Positions 33,495 to 43,103 of a DNA stretch of 64,000 bases are shown piece after piece. The stretch comes from G963691835 sp963691835 (GTDB lineage Bacteria > Pseudomonadota > Alphaproteobacteria > Thalassobaculales > Thalassobaculaceae): positions 3,968,001 to 4,032,000 of the forward strand of contig OY829383.1 of assembly GCA_963691835.1 (NCBI GenBank), read 5' to 3'. The translations under genes and the position numbers were made by a program. The notes under the pieces were generated by a model, which saw only the letters and a program-made list of their open reading frames with translations, was not told the DNA's origin and ran no database searches. The first letter of the stretch is position 1, and every line of letters begins with the position of its first letter.

Positions 33495-34715
33495 ATGACG
33501 ACGATGAGCCTCCCGCAGATGATCAGCCCGACGACGGACGGGGCGTCAGGCTTGGCCGCCTACGCTGTCGACCCCCGGCACAGCCGAGGCCGGGTCCATG
33601 ACGAGCCGGATGCCACAGAGCGGACACCGCATCAACGGGACCGGGACCGCATCCTGCATTCCGGCGCGTGGCGGCGGCTGCAACACAAGACTCAGGTCTT
33701 CGTTTATCACGAGGGGGATTACTACCGGACAAGGCTGACCCATAGCCTTGAGGTCGCGCAGATCGCCCGGTCGATTGCCCGGTCCCTTCGTCTGAATGAG
33801 GATTTGGCCGAAACCCTGGCTCTCGCGCATGACCTTGGACATCCGCCGTTCGGACACGCTGGCGAGGATGCCTTGGACGCCGCAATGGCGCCTTGGGGCG
33901 GCTTCGACCACAACGAACAAACCGTTCGGGTTCTGACTGTTCTGGAACAGAGGTATGCCGCCTTCGACGGGCTCAATCCCACCTGGGAGACGATCGAGGG
34001 TGTCGTGAAACACAACGGCCCTGTCGTCGCCACGGCAGAGAAACCCGTGCCGCCGACCGTGATCGCGCTTGACCGGTCTATCGACCTGCAACTGGACACA
34101 TGGGCGAGCGCCGAGGCTCAAGTTGCCGCTCTTGCCGATGACGTTGCGTACAACGCGCACGACGTGGACGACGGCCTGCGGGCAGGGTTGTTCACGATGG
34201 AAGACTTGGCGGATCTATCGCTGATGAGCCCGATCGTCGCTGAGGTTCGGCAGGAGTACGGCGCGCTGACCGAAGGACGGCTGATCCAGGAGATCGTGCG
34301 CCGGCTGATTGGCGCCATGGTCGGCGATGTTCTCTCGGAAAGTCGGCAAAGACTGACCGAATCGGCCCCCGATTCGCCAGAAGCGGTACGGTCTGCGGGG
34401 CGGCCCCTTGTCTCGTTCTCACCTGCAATGGCTCGGAACGACAAGGCTCTCAAAGGCTTCCTTTTCAAGCGAATGTACCGGCATTACAAAGTAAATCGCA
34501 TGGCGAGCAAGGCGCGCCGCGTTGTCCGGGAGTTGTTTGAGCTGTTCATGGAGGAGCCGAATACGCTTCCGCCGGAGTGGGTCAGGGCCGATGGCAGCGC
34601 GGATGTTGATGATAAGATCCGTGCCCGGCTTGTCGGCGACTATGTCGCGGGGATGACCGACAGGTACGCCATGCTCGAACACGACCGGCTGTTCGATAAG
34701 TATGCGAGAACCTGA
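33495..34715 (+). CDS. dgt: Deoxyguanosinetriphosphate triphosphohydrolase-like protein
   Basis: This HD-domain dNTP triphosphohydrolase hydrolyses dNTPs to nucleosides and triphosphate. The product is about 406 aa from ATG 33495 (ATG 33504 is equally possible; neither has a strong ribosome-binding site). It shows RDRDRILHSGAWRRLQHKTQ, RLTHSLEVAQIARSIAR, the metal-binding LAHDLGHPPFGHAGE, and a late DDVAYNAHDVDDGLRAG. The gene is followed by argS with about 35 bp between them, the usual alphaproteobacterial order. Confidence 0.93.
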   Translation: MTTMSLPQMISPTTDGASGLAAYAVDPRHSRGRVHDEPDATERTPHQRDRDRILHSGAWRRLQHKTQVFVYHEGDYYRTRLTHSLEVAQIARSIARSLRLNEDLAETLALAHDLGHPPFGHAGEDALDAAMAPWGGFDHNEQTVRVLTVLEQRYAAFDGLNPTWETIEGVVKHNGPVVATAEKPVPPTVIALDRSIDLQLDTWASAEAQVAALADDVAYNAHDVDDGLRAGLFTMEDLADLSLMSPIVAEVRQEYGALTEGRLIQEIVRRLIGAMVGDVLSESRQRLTESAPDSPEAVRSAGRPLVSFSPAMARNDKALKGFLFKRMYRHYKVNRMASKARRVVRELFELFMEEPNTLPPEWVRADGSADVDDKIRARLVGDYVAGMTDRYAMLEHDRLFDKYART

Positions 34716-34749
34716 TTGCGGCACCGGCCGGAAGGTTTATGGCACAGGC

Positions 34750-36510
34750 ATGAATGTATTCAGAGAGTTACGCGCGATTGTGATCGACGCCCTTGATGGC
34801 ATGGGCGGCGACGGCACCGTCCCGCCAGGGCTCGATACCTCCCGCGTCACGCTGGAGCCCCCTCGCGATCCGAGCCACGGGGATGTGGCTACGAACGCTG
34901 CAATGGTGCTGGCGAAACCGGCCGGAATGAAGCCGAGAGATCTCGCTGGATTGCTTGCCGACCGTCTGGCCGGGCAGGGGCCATTTGCCTCGGCTGAGGT
35001 GGCGGGGCCGGGGTTCATCAATCTTCGTGCACAGGAAGGCATGTGGCGGGAACAGATCCGCCACGTCCTCCGTCTCGGAAAGACCTACGGCGACAGCACG
35101 CTTTTCTCGGGGCGCCGGATGAACGTCGAGTACGTGTCGGCGAACCCCACTGGCCCGCTGCATGCGGCGCACGCCCGGGGTGCCGTGGTTGGAGACGCCC
35201 TCGCCTCGCTCCTGGAGAAAGCAGGGTACGAGGTTTACCGGGAGTACTACATCAACGACGCCGGGGCCCAGGTGGATACGCTCGCCAGATCCGCCCACCT
35301 TCGGTATCGGGAGGCGCTCGGCGAAGACATAGGCGAGATTCCGTCCGGCCTTTACCCAGGCGAGTATCTGAAGGACGTGGGCCAAGCCTTAGCCGACCGG
35401 GACGGCCCTAAGTGGCAGGGCGTGGATGAGCCGGATTGGCTTCCGGTGGTCCGTGCGTTCACGATCGAGCAGATGATGGACGGTATTCGCGCCGATCTTG
35501 ACGCTCTGGATATCCGCATGGACCGCTTCTCTTCCGAGCGGGCGCTCGTGGATGCGGGCGGCGTGGACGCCGCCGTTCAATCCCTGGAAGAGCAGGGCCA
35601 CGTCTACACCGGTACTTTGGAGCCCCCGAAAGGCAAGGCGCCGCCGGAAGACTGGGAGCCGCGGCCACAGCTTCTGTTCCGGGCAACGGCTTTTGGCGAT
35701 GACGTGGATCGCCCACTCAAGAAATCGGATGGCTCCTGGACCTATTTCTCGAATGACATCGCCTACCACCATGACAAGGTGAAGCGCGGGTTCCCCGAGA
35801 TGATCGACGTTTGGGGTGCCGACCATGGCGGTTACGTGAAACGGATGAAGGCGGCCGTCTCCGCGATTACGGACGGCGAGGGCGATCTCGACGTCAAGCT
35901 TTGCCAGCTTGTCCACTTGCTGGACGATGGCAAGCCGGTGCGCATGTCGAAACGCGCAGGGACCTTCGTGACGCTTGCCGACGTGATCGACAGCGTCGGT
36001 GCCGATGTTCTCCGGTTCATCATGCTGACGCGTCGAAATGATCAGACGCTTGAGTTCGACTACGCCAAGGTGACAGAACAAAGCCGCGAGAACCCTGTGT
36101 TCTACGTCCAGTATGCTCATGCCCGGTGTCACTCCGTGCTTGGCCATGCGGCTGAGGCGATGCCGGGGCGGGACCTTTCACCGGGCGCTCTTGCCGACGT
36201 ATCGCTCGACAGCCTGACGGATGAGGCCGAACTGGCTCTGGTCAAGCTGATGGCCACGTGGCCCAGGCTTGTGGAGAGTGCTGCTGACGCCCACGAGCCG
36301 CACCGGATCGCCTTCTATCTGGGTGACCTTGCGGCGGCCTTTCACGCTCTTTGGAACAAAGGGCGGGAAGACGCGGCACTCCGTTTCATCATCGAAGACG
36401 ATGAAGAACGAACCCTGGCCCGGCTGGCGCTCGTGTCAGCGGTGAAGACGTTGATTGCAGGCGGCCTGGATCTGATGGGCGTTCGCCCGGTCGAGGAACT
36501 CCGGGCGTGA
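34750..36510 (+). CDS. argS: Arginyl-tRNA synthetase
   Basis: ArgRS is the class I synthetase that charges tRNA-Arg. The 586-aa product has the N-terminal Arg-tRNA recognition domain, the HIGH-equivalent in ANPTGPLHAAHARGAVVGD, YYINDAGAQVDTLA, WGADHGGYVKRMKAAV, the KMSKS-equivalent VRMSKRAG and a C-terminal anticodon-binding helix bundle. ATG 34750 is chosen over an earlier in-frame ATG because homologues begin at MNVF. Its TGA overlaps the GTG of the SPOR gene by 4 bases. Confidence 0.97.
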   Translation: MNVFRELRAIVIDALDGMGGDGTVPPGLDTSRVTLEPPRDPSHGDVATNAAMVLAKPAGMKPRDLAGLLADRLAGQGPFASAEVAGPGFINLRAQEGMWREQIRHVLRLGKTYGDSTLFSGRRMNVEYVSANPTGPLHAAHARGAVVGDALASLLEKAGYEVYREYYINDAGAQVDTLARSAHLRYREALGEDIGEIPSGLYPGEYLKDVGQALADRDGPKWQGVDEPDWLPVVRAFTIEQMMDGIRADLDALDIRMDRFSSERALVDAGGVDAAVQSLEEQGHVYTGTLEPPKGKAPPEDWEPRPQLLFRATAFGDDVDRPLKKSDGSWTYFSNDIAYHHDKVKRGFPEMIDVWGADHGGYVKRMKAAVSAITDGEGDLDVKLCQLVHLLDDGKPVRMSKRAGTFVTLADVIDSVGADVLRFIMLTRRNDQTLEFDYAKVTEQSRENPVFYVQYAHARCHSVLGHAAEAMPGRDLSPGALADVSLDSLTDEAELALVKLMATWPRLVESAADAHEPHRIAFYLGDLAAAFHALWNKGREDAALRFIIEDDEERTLARLALVSAVKTLIAGGLDLMGVRPVEELRA

Positions 36511-37631
36511 GTGAGGAACCCCGCATCGTCCGGCCGCCGGGAATTCCACGTCTTGATACGACAAGAGGCGACGAGATGGAGCCGCCGGCGGCGAACCAGC
36601 CGAAACCGCGTGCCACCTCCGCCCGGATGGCACCGCCGTCTTTCATCGAGGAGATCGAGCGGCCCGGACCCCCGCCAAGCATGGAAGAGGGACCGAAGTC
36701 ATCTCGTGCTTTGACCGTGTTCGTTGCTGTCTTTGCGCTCCTCGCGTTCGGTGGGGTGGTTTGGTACGCCTACGATCAGGGGCGGCGGATCGGTGGCGAG
36801 GCAGCGGCACCGCTGATCAAGGCGGATCCGGCGCCAACGAAAATACGACCGGAGGAGCCGGGCGGGCTGACCGTGCCCAACAGGGACAAGTTGGTCTTCG
36901 ACCGGCTGCCCGGCGCCGGACGGGACACGGCCCGGGTTGAACGGCTGTTGCCGCCGCCGGAAACGCCGGTGCCGCCTCCCGTTCCGGCAACACCGCCAGC
37001 ACCTGTCGTCGAAGCGACCCGGCCGCCTCCGGTTTCCGTTGCCGGGGTGGTGGCTGCGGACATTGGGGGAGGATCGACAGAATCCGGGTCCGGTACAGTG
37101 GAGACGCCGACGGTTGCGGTACCGCCCCCACCGCCACCGGTCGTCGCCAGCCGTCCCGCCGCTATTCCACCCGCCCGTATCGAGACGCCGCCGCCACCGC
37201 CGCCGAACCCGCAAGCGACTGATCAGACGGTTTCACCAAAGGCTCCGGTCGCAACTGCAGCGCCCGCACCCGCCGCGCCTGCGCCGCCGTCCGCACCCGT
37301 GACCGTCCAACCTCAAGCACCGGCTGCAACGGCGACTGTTGTGGCGCCCGTGCCTGCTCCAGCACCACCGCCCCCTGCCGTGGGCGGCCCTTTCAACATT
37401 CAAATCGCGGCCCTGCGGGACCGTACTTCCGCCGAAGCGGAATGGGCCCGTGTCGTCCGCCGTTTTCCTGCCGAGTTAGAGGGGCTTTCCCTCACCATCA
37501 AAGAGGTTGATCTCGGCGATAGGGGCATCTTTCATCGGGTGCAGGGAGGATCGCTTCCGGAGGCCCGGGCACGGGCCCTTTGCGCAACCTTGTCGGCCGG
37601 CGGGCAAGCCTGCCTGGTCGTCCGTCGATAG
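36507..37631 (+). CDS. SPOR domain cell-envelope protein
   Basis: This 374-aa protein has a cytoplasmic N-terminus, one transmembrane helix (about residues 68-88), a very long proline/alanine-rich periplasmic linker and a C-terminal SPOR domain (about residues 295-374: FNIQIAALRDRTSAEAEW ... GIFHRVQGGS). SPOR domains bind denuded peptidoglycan at septa, so a role in cell division is likely. The gene is translationally coupled to argS (GTGA overlap) and followed by nagZ, the standard order in this group. Confidence 0.88.
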   Translation: MSEEPRIVRPPGIPRLDTTRGDEMEPPAANQPKPRATSARMAPPSFIEEIERPGPPPSMEEGPKSSRALTVFVAVFALLAFGGVVWYAYDQGRRIGGEAAAPLIKADPAPTKIRPEEPGGLTVPNRDKLVFDRLPGAGRDTARVERLLPPPETPVPPPVPATPPAPVVEATRPPPVSVAGVVAADIGGGSTESGSGTVETPTVAVPPPPPPVVASRPAAIPPARIETPPPPPPNPQATDQTVSPKAPVATAAPAPAAPAPPSAPVTVQPQAPAATATVVAPVPAPAPPPPAVGGPFNIQIAALRDRTSAEAEWARVVRRFPAELEGLSLTIKEVDLGDRGIFHRVQGGSLPEARARALCATLSAGGQACLVVRR

Positions 37632-37641
37632 GAAGCGTCCC

Positions 37642-38673
37642 ATGGTCCAAGCCATTGTCTACGGTAGCAACGGTCCCGCGCTGAGTGCGGATGAACGTGC
37701 CTTCTATCGGGAGGCGGATCCGTACGGGTTCATCGTCTTCAAGCGAAACTGTGTAGACCGCGCACAACTGAAGCGCCTGATTTCGGACATGCGGGACGCG
37801 GTCGGCCGGGAGGCACCGGTCCTGGTGGACCAAGAGGGTGGAAGAGTGGTGCGCCTGGATGAGCCAACGTGGTGGCGTCCGCCGTCAGCGGCCCGCATCG
37901 GAGAGGTTTGGGAACGCGATCCGGAAACCGCGATCAGCGTCGCCCGAAGTGCAGCGGCGATAATTGCGGCTGATCTGGCCGACGTGGGCATTACCACGAA
38001 CTGTCTGCCTGTTCTCGATCTGCGTCACCCAGGCGTTCATGATGTGATCGGCAATCGCGCCTTTTCAGTTGATGTGGACGTGGTGACGGCTCTTGGACAG
38101 GCTCAGTGCGAGGGCATGCTTTCCGGCGGGGTGTTGCCGGTGATAAAGCATCTGCCTGGTCATGGACGCACCCGGGTCGACAGTCATTTGGAACTCCCCC
38201 GGATCGATGCCGATCACGAGACACTCAGCAAAACCGATTTCGAGCCGTTTCGCCGCTTGTCGAATCATCTGCTCGGCATGGTCGGGCATTGCCTCTACCC
38301 CGCAATCGATCCGGCTGAACCCGCCAGCCGGTCCACGCTGATCCTGCGAGACGTGGTGCGCGGAGAGATCGGTTTCGAAGGCTTGTTGTTCACGGACGAC
38401 CTATCGATGGAAGCCCTGTCCGGAACCATCGGTGAGCGGGTGTCCCGCACAGTCGCTGCGGGATGTGACATTGCGGTCCACTGCAACGGCCAGCCCGCGG
38501 AGATGGAGAGCGCGGCCAATGCGGCGACCCCCATGACCCCGCGCGCCATAGAGCGTGCCGACGCGGCGGCGCGGGCCCAAGACGCGGCACGGCGCGCGCG
38601 AGAGAACATTGATCTTGTCGCGTCTAAGGCATTCGTAGCCGAAACGCTGGCGGTCGCGCCGGCCGGCGCCTAG
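37642..38673 (+). CDS. nagZ: Beta-N-acetylhexosaminidase NagZ (GH3)
   Basis: NagZ removes N-acetylglucosamine from anhydromuropeptides during cell-wall recycling. The 343-aa GH3 protein shows FKRNCVDRAQLKRLISD, VLVDQEGGRVVRL, NCLPVLDL, the signature VIKHLPGHGRTRVDSH and the catalytic aspartate region GLLFTDDLSMEAL. The ATG at 37642 is preceded by GGAAG and gives the expected N-terminus; an earlier frame would overlap the SPOR gene. Confidence 0.95.
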   Translation: MVQAIVYGSNGPALSADERAFYREADPYGFIVFKRNCVDRAQLKRLISDMRDAVGREAPVLVDQEGGRVVRLDEPTWWRPPSAARIGEVWERDPETAISVARSAAAIIAADLADVGITTNCLPVLDLRHPGVHDVIGNRAFSVDVDVVTALGQAQCEGMLSGGVLPVIKHLPGHGRTRVDSHLELPRIDADHETLSKTDFEPFRRLSNHLLGMVGHCLYPAIDPAEPASRSTLILRDVVRGEIGFEGLLFTDDLSMEALSGTIGERVSRTVAAGCDIAVHCNGQPAEMESAANAATPMTPRAIERADAAARAQDAARRARENIDLVASKAFVAETLAVAPAGA

Positions 38674-38680
38674 GGGGACG

Positions 38681-39376
38681 GTGTTGCCAGGGTACTTGGA
38701 GACTGTCCTCGTCCAGATCTCGGTCTGGGCCTTGCCAGTCATCATCGCGATCACGTTTCACGAAGCGGCCCATGCGATCACCGCGTCGGCTCTAGGGGAC
38801 CCAACAGCACGGCTTCTGGGCCGCGTGACGCTGAACCCTGTTCCGCACATCGATCCGTTCGGGACCATCCTGCTTCCGGGCCTGATGTTGTTGCTGCCGG
38901 GGGCCATGATTTTCGGGTACGCGAAGCCGGTACCCGTCAACATCGCCCGGTTGGGGCATCCCAGGCGGGACATGATGCTGGTGGCCGCTGCCGGCCCCAT
39001 CTCAAACATTTTCCTCGCCCTCCTCGCCGCGTTGCTGCTGCACGTGGGAGCAGACAGTGCGAGTTGGTTTTCGGAGTGGTGGGTTCAGACTCTTAACAAC
39101 GCCATTCTGCTGAACCTCGTTCTTGCCGTCTTCAACATGATCCCCGTGCCACCGTTTGACGGCGGACGGATCGTGACGGGCCTGCTGCCGGAGGATCTGG
39201 CGGCACGCTACGCCCGGCTTGAGCGGATCGGCCTTGTCGCCGTTTTGCTGGTTCTGTTCGTGTTGCCCTATCTTTTGTCCCAAAGCGGCATCCGTTTTGA
39301 CCCGGCACGGTATGTCATCTGGTACCCTGTGCAGGGCCTGATGGAGATGCTGGCCCGCGTAACAGGACACATTTAG
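38681..39376 (+). CDS. Site-2 protease family M50 membrane metalloprotease
   Basis: This 231-aa intramembrane zinc protease of the YfiM/SpoIVFB-like branch has HEAAH in helix 1 (ITFHEAAHAITA), a central VNIARLGHPRRDMMLVAAAGPISN and the metal-binding NMIPVPPFDGGRI in a late helix. No PDZ domain is present, unlike RseP. GTG 38681 follows GGGGGA. It sits between nagZ and scpA, a common alphaproteobacterial place for this gene, with an unknown substrate. Confidence 0.92.
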   Translation: MLPGYLETVLVQISVWALPVIIAITFHEAAHAITASALGDPTARLLGRVTLNPVPHIDPFGTILLPGLMLLLPGAMIFGYAKPVPVNIARLGHPRRDMMLVAAAGPISNIFLALLAALLLHVGADSASWFSEWWVQTLNNAILLNLVLAVFNMIPVPPFDGGRIVTGLLPEDLAARYARLERIGLVAVLLVLFVLPYLLSQSGIRFDPARYVIWYPVQGLMEMLARVTGHI

Positions 39377-39390
39377 GGAACTCGGCGCGG

Positions 39391-40206
39391 ATGAGTGATT
39401 GGGAAGACACCAGCCCGACGTCAACGGTTGCTCCCCTTCCATTCGAAGAGGATGGGGAGACCGAGCGCCAACTATCTCTGTTCCTAAGCCTCGACGGCTG
39501 GGAAGGCCCGATCGACGTGCTGCTGTCATTGGCGCGCGAGCAGAAGGTTGACCTCGCACAGATCTCGATCCTTCAGTTGGTGGAGCAGTACATAGCGTTC
39601 ATCCGCTCCGCCCAACGTCTCAACCTCGAACTCGCCGCCGACTATCTCGTCATGGCGGCTTGGCTTGCGTATCTCAAATCCAGGCTTCTCGTTCCCCAGG
39701 AACAAGAAGATGACGAGCCGAGCCCAGAGGAGCTTGCTGAAACCCTCCGCTTCCAGTTGGCGCGGCTTGAGGCGATGCGCGAAGCCGGAACGGCGTTGAT
39801 TGCGCGGTCTCAATTGGGGGTCGATCGGTTTAAACGGGGTGAGGCCGACACCTCGATGGTCGAGACCCGGTCGGTGTTCGACCTGACACTGTTCGAGCTC
39901 TTGCGGGCCTACGCCGATCATAAGGTACGGACGGACAAACCGCCGCTCCGCATTGCGGCGACGGAACTGTTTGCGGTGGAGCAGGCATTGGAACGGCTTA
40001 CGGGATTGGTTGGCCACGTACCGTCTTGGCGGTCACTCCTGACATTTCTGCCACCGGGCGTGCGCGGCTCCCTTATGATGCGCTCGGCTGTTGCATCGAC
40101 CTTTGTCGCCAGTCTTGAGTTGGCCCGGGAAGGCAAGGTGGAACTGCGTCAGGACGGGATGTTCGAGCCGATCTATCTTCGAAGCGGAGACCGTCCGGTT
40201 GAGTGA
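39391..40206 (+). CDS. scpA: Segregation and condensation protein A
   Basis: ScpA is the kleisin subunit of the Smc-ScpAB condensin that organises the chromosome. The 271-aa protein contains the N-terminal kleisin motif LDGWEGPIDVLLSLAREQKV, LELAADYLVMAAWLAYLKSRLLVP and a C-terminal winged helix (SSL-like KVELRQDGMFEPIYL). The stop overlaps the scpB start by 8 bases. The gene lies 15 bp downstream of the M50 protease gene. Confidence 0.95.
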   Translation: MSDWEDTSPTSTVAPLPFEEDGETERQLSLFLSLDGWEGPIDVLLSLAREQKVDLAQISILQLVEQYIAFIRSAQRLNLELAADYLVMAAWLAYLKSRLLVPQEQEDDEPSPEELAETLRFQLARLEAMREAGTALIARSQLGVDRFKRGEADTSMVETRSVFDLTLFELLRAYADHKVRTDKPPLRIAATELFAVEQALERLTGLVGHVPSWRSLLTFLPPGVRGSLMMRSAVASTFVASLELAREGKVELRQDGMFEPIYLRSGDRPVE

Positions 40207-40918
40207 TCTTCCAACACCACCGCAGATCCTGAGCGATGATGATCTCGACGCGCTCAACCACGGCGCACGGCTTGTGGAAGCCGTTTTGTTCGCGAGCCCG
40301 GAACCGGTGAACCAGGACCTACTTTCCGGGCGGCTGCCCGAAGGGGTTCCCATCGAAGAGGTCCTGGCAAAGCTGGCTGAAATCTATCAGAACCGGGGCG
40401 TGACGCTGGTTCGCATCGGCAAGACTTGGGCTTTTCGAACGGCACCGGATCTGGCGGCGGAACTGAAGACTGAGGTCGCCGTGAAGCGGAAGCTGTCCCG
40501 CGCTGCCGTCGAGACCCTTGCGATCATCGCCTATCATCAGCCCGTGACCCGGGCTGAGATCGAGGAGATCCGGGGGGTCGCGCTCAGCAAGGGCACCTTG
40601 GATCTGTTGTTGGAGGCGGGGTGGATCCGCCCGAGGGGCCGCCGCAAGGTCGCGGGACGGCCGCTTACCTGGGGCACGACGCCGGATTTCCTGGATCATT
40701 TCGGATTGGCCGAGATCACGGATCTGCCTGGAATGGACGATCTCAAGGCTGCTGGTCTGCTGGACCGCCGACCTGGCCTCACCACCATTTCCATGGGTGA
40801 GGAAGAGGCGGAGGACGATGAGCCGGAGGAACAGCTCTCCATGCTTGGGGACCCCCTGGTCAGCGACGACGGAACCGTGCAGCCTGACCTCGAGCAGCGA
40901 GAGAGCGGGACCGACTAA
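40199..40918 (+). CDS. scpB: Segregation and condensation protein B
   Basis: ScpB binds the ScpA kleisin in the condensin complex. From TTG 40199 (GGAG at 40187-40190) the product is 239 aa with LVEAVLFASPEPV, VTLVRIGKTWAFRTAPDL, AAVETLAIIAYHQPVTRAEIE, LLEAGWIRPRGRRKVAGRP and the DFLDHFGL helix typical of the family. A long acidic tail (EEEAEDDEPEEQ) closes it. A TTG start with 8-base overlap is the best-supported reading because no ATG or GTG lies in the right place. The tail is followed by the aminotransferase gene rather than tatA. Confidence 0.94.
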   Translation: MSDLPTPPQILSDDDLDALNHGARLVEAVLFASPEPVNQDLLSGRLPEGVPIEEVLAKLAEIYQNRGVTLVRIGKTWAFRTAPDLAAELKTEVAVKRKLSRAAVETLAIIAYHQPVTRAEIEEIRGVALSKGTLDLLLEAGWIRPRGRRKVAGRPLTWGTTPDFLDHFGLAEITDLPGMDDLKAAGLLDRRPGLTTISMGEEEAEDDEPEEQLSMLGDPLVSDDGTVQPDLEQRESGTD

Positions 40919-40965
40919 GCACCTCTCCCTCCCGGTCCCGTCCGCCACGCTGAGGAGTTTTCTGA

Positions 40966-42363
40966 ATGAGTGTTTCTTCCGATCCGGCCCCGGCCAACAA
41001 CCGCTTCCCGACCGCCGCACTCCAGGCGATGGACGCGGCGCACCATCTGCACCCTTTCACCGATCACAAGGCGTTGTCGGCAGAAGGTTCCCGGGTGATC
41101 GTGAAAGCCGAGGGATCCACGCTGACGGACAGCGAGGGCAACCGGATCCTGGACGGGATGTCCGGCCTCTGGTGTGTGAACGTCGGATATGGCCGGGACC
41201 GGCTGGCGGAGGCTGCCTACGCTCAGATGAAAGAGCTTCCGTATTACAACGCCTTCTTCAAGACCACCACCGAGCCGGCCGCACGGCTCTCGGAGAAGCT
41301 GTCGGAGATCACACCGGAGGGTCTGGAGCGGGTGTTCTTCGCGAACTCCGGCTCGGAGGCGGTCGATACCATGATCCGCCTTTTCCGGCATTTCTGGCTG
41401 CTGGAAGGCAAGCCGGAGAAGCAGGTCCTTATCGGCCGCATGTATGGGTATCACGGCAGCACAATGGCGGCGGCGAGCCTGTGCGGCATGTCGGCGATGC
41501 ATGCCCAAGCGCATCTGCCGCTGCCCGGGTTCGAACATGTCATGCAACCCGACCACTATCACCTCGGGCTGGACGGGGAGTCCGCCGCCGACTTCGGTCT
41601 ACGAGCCGCGAAAGCATTTGAGGACAGGATCCTGGCAATCGGGCCGGAGCGGGTCGCCGCGGTTGTCGCGGAGCCGATCCAGGGGGCGGGAGGGGTGATC
41701 ATCCCGCCGGAGACCTACTTCCCCGAAGTTCAGAGAATTTGCCGGAAGCATGACGTGCTTCTGGTGGCAGACGAGGTCATCTGCGGGTTTGGCCGCACCG
41801 GCCAATGGTGGGGGTCCGACACATTTGGGATCAGCCCCGATCTCATGACGATGGCGAAGGGTCTATCCTCGGGTTATCTGCCGATCTCCGCCCTGATGGT
41901 TGGCGCGCGGGTCAGCAAAACCTTGGTGGAGGAGGGAGGTGAGTTCTTCCATGGCTTCACCTATTCGGGACACCCGGTCGCCTGTGCCGTAGCGCTGGAG
42001 AACATCGCCATCATGGAGGAGGAGGGCCTGGTGGAGCGCGCCGGCCACGAGATCGGTCCCTACCTGCAGGACGGTCTCCGCAGCCTGGCCGATCACAGGA
42101 TCGTCGGCGAGGTGCGCGGTGTGGGGATGATTGGTGCTGTTGAATTGATCCGGGACAAGGACGGTCCGGTCTTCTTTGAGCCGGAAGGGGACGTGGGGAC
42201 CCGATGCCGGGATCATTGTTTCGCGAATGGTTTGGTCATGCGGGCGGTTCGCGATGTCATGGTGATCGCACCGCCGTTGGTCGCAACCCGCACGGAAGTC
42301 GACCAGATGATTGACCGGGCGCGCCGTGCCTTTGACGCTACGGCTCTAGACCTGGGGCTGTAG
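40966..42363 (+). CDS. PLP-dependent aminotransferase, putrescine/omega-amino acid type (SpuC-like)
   Basis: This class III aminotransferase of 465 aa shows the group features LDGMSGLWCVNVGYGR, FFANSGSEAVDTMIRLFRHF, GYHGSTMAAASLCGM, VVAEPIQGAGG, LLVADEVICGFGRTG and the PLP lysine region MAKGLSSGYLPISA. SpuC-like members transfer amino groups from putrescine or beta-alanine to pyruvate. It starts the polyamine region and is separated from scpB by about 47 bp. Substrate choice among putrescine, cadaverine and other omega-amines is inferred from the following transporter and agmatine deiminase genes. Confidence 0.9.
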   Translation: MSVSSDPAPANNRFPTAALQAMDAAHHLHPFTDHKALSAEGSRVIVKAEGSTLTDSEGNRILDGMSGLWCVNVGYGRDRLAEAAYAQMKELPYYNAFFKTTTEPAARLSEKLSEITPEGLERVFFANSGSEAVDTMIRLFRHFWLLEGKPEKQVLIGRMYGYHGSTMAAASLCGMSAMHAQAHLPLPGFEHVMQPDHYHLGLDGESAADFGLRAAKAFEDRILAIGPERVAAVVAEPIQGAGGVIIPPETYFPEVQRICRKHDVLLVADEVICGFGRTGQWWGSDTFGISPDLMTMAKGLSSGYLPISALMVGARVSKTLVEEGGEFFHGFTYSGHPVACAVALENIAIMEEEGLVERAGHEIGPYLQDGLRSLADHRIVGEVRGVGMIGAVELIRDKDGPVFFEPEGDVGTRCRDHCFANGLVMRAVRDVMVIAPPLVATRTEVDQMIDRARRAFDATALDLGL

Positions 42364-42428
42364 TGCCGCCAGCGGGAGGGTATGAGGCGTTTATGGTGCA
42401 TCGCTTGATCGCCGTATCGGACGTGTTG

Positions 42429-42887
42429 TCAGGTCGGGCGATTGATGAATTTGGTCATCAGGAAGCGATCGTGTTCGAGAAATCCCCAATCCGCGTATAA
42501 CCGGCGTGCCCGCGCATTGTGGGTTTCCACTTCAAGATTAAGCTTACGCACCCCTTCCTCGACGCAGAAGGTTTGGCAGAAGTCGAGGATTTGTCGGCCA
42601 AAGCCCCGCCCGCGCGCCCAAGCCTCCAGATAAAGCTCGTCAATGAAGGCGTCTTTGCCACCGGCCTCGATCGCGAATCCGATGGTGATCGATACGTATC
42701 CGGCGTCCCGGCCATCCACCTTCAGGATCCAAGCCCGAAAGTGACCGGGGTTGGCGAGACCCTCCCGAACCGCAGACTCGATGACGGCATTGTCAATCTC
42801 GTGTTTGTCGTAGCTGTAATAGTCGCGGATGTAGCCCTTAAGCAGATCCGAATCTGCATTTTCGACTGGACGAAACTCGAGCGTCAT
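42429..42887 (-). CDS. GNAT-family N-acetyltransferase
   Basis: This 152-aa GNAT-fold acyltransferase has the acetyl-CoA motif A in FIDELYLEAWARGRGFGRQ, with the pyrophosphate loop RGRGFG, followed by motif B with LEVETHNARARRLYADWGF. Many small GNATs act on polyamines, antibiotics or protein amines, so the placement between a polyamine aminotransferase and a polyamine importer is suggestive but not proof. It runs against both neighbours and overlaps neither. Confidence 0.9.
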   Translation of the reverse strand: MTLEFRPVENADSDLLKGYIRDYYSYDKHEIDNAVIESAVREGLANPGHFRAWILKVDGRDAGYVSITIGFAIEAGGKDAFIDELYLEAWARGRGFGRQILDFCQTFCVEEGVRKLNLEVETHNARARRLYADWGFLEHDRFLMTKFINRPT

Positions 42888-43019
42888 CGCCGTATTCCGG
42901 GTTTGTTGATCAAGGTCGGGCGGGCGGATTCTGGCTGTCCCGCGGCGAGGACCTTATGCGCCGGGAGGGCCTCCGATGGCAATTCGGAGCGCGCGCCAAA
43001 CGCGACTTTTGTACCAACA

Positions 43020-43048
43020 TTGACACGCCAGTATTGGGAGGGCTGAAT
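43020..43048 (+). promoter_or_regulatory. Candidate sigma-70-type promoter for the pot operon
   Basis: TTGACA (43020-43025) matches the -35 consensus exactly. A 17-base spacer leads to CTGAAT (43043-43048), which shares only AAT with the -10 consensus. It lies 55 bases before the binding-protein start, in the gap between the divergent GNAT and pot genes. The good -35 and spacing support it; the poor -10 keeps confidence low. Confidence 0.3.
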
Positions 43049-43103
43049 TCACAAATGCCGGTGAGGCTCGGCACAGTGCCATGGAACGACAGAGGAGAGC
43101 GCC

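Noticed and set aside
36960..37390. Possible tandem repeat in the SPOR gene
   Set aside because: The pattern is irregular proline/alanine-rich linker sequence with no fixed repeat unit.
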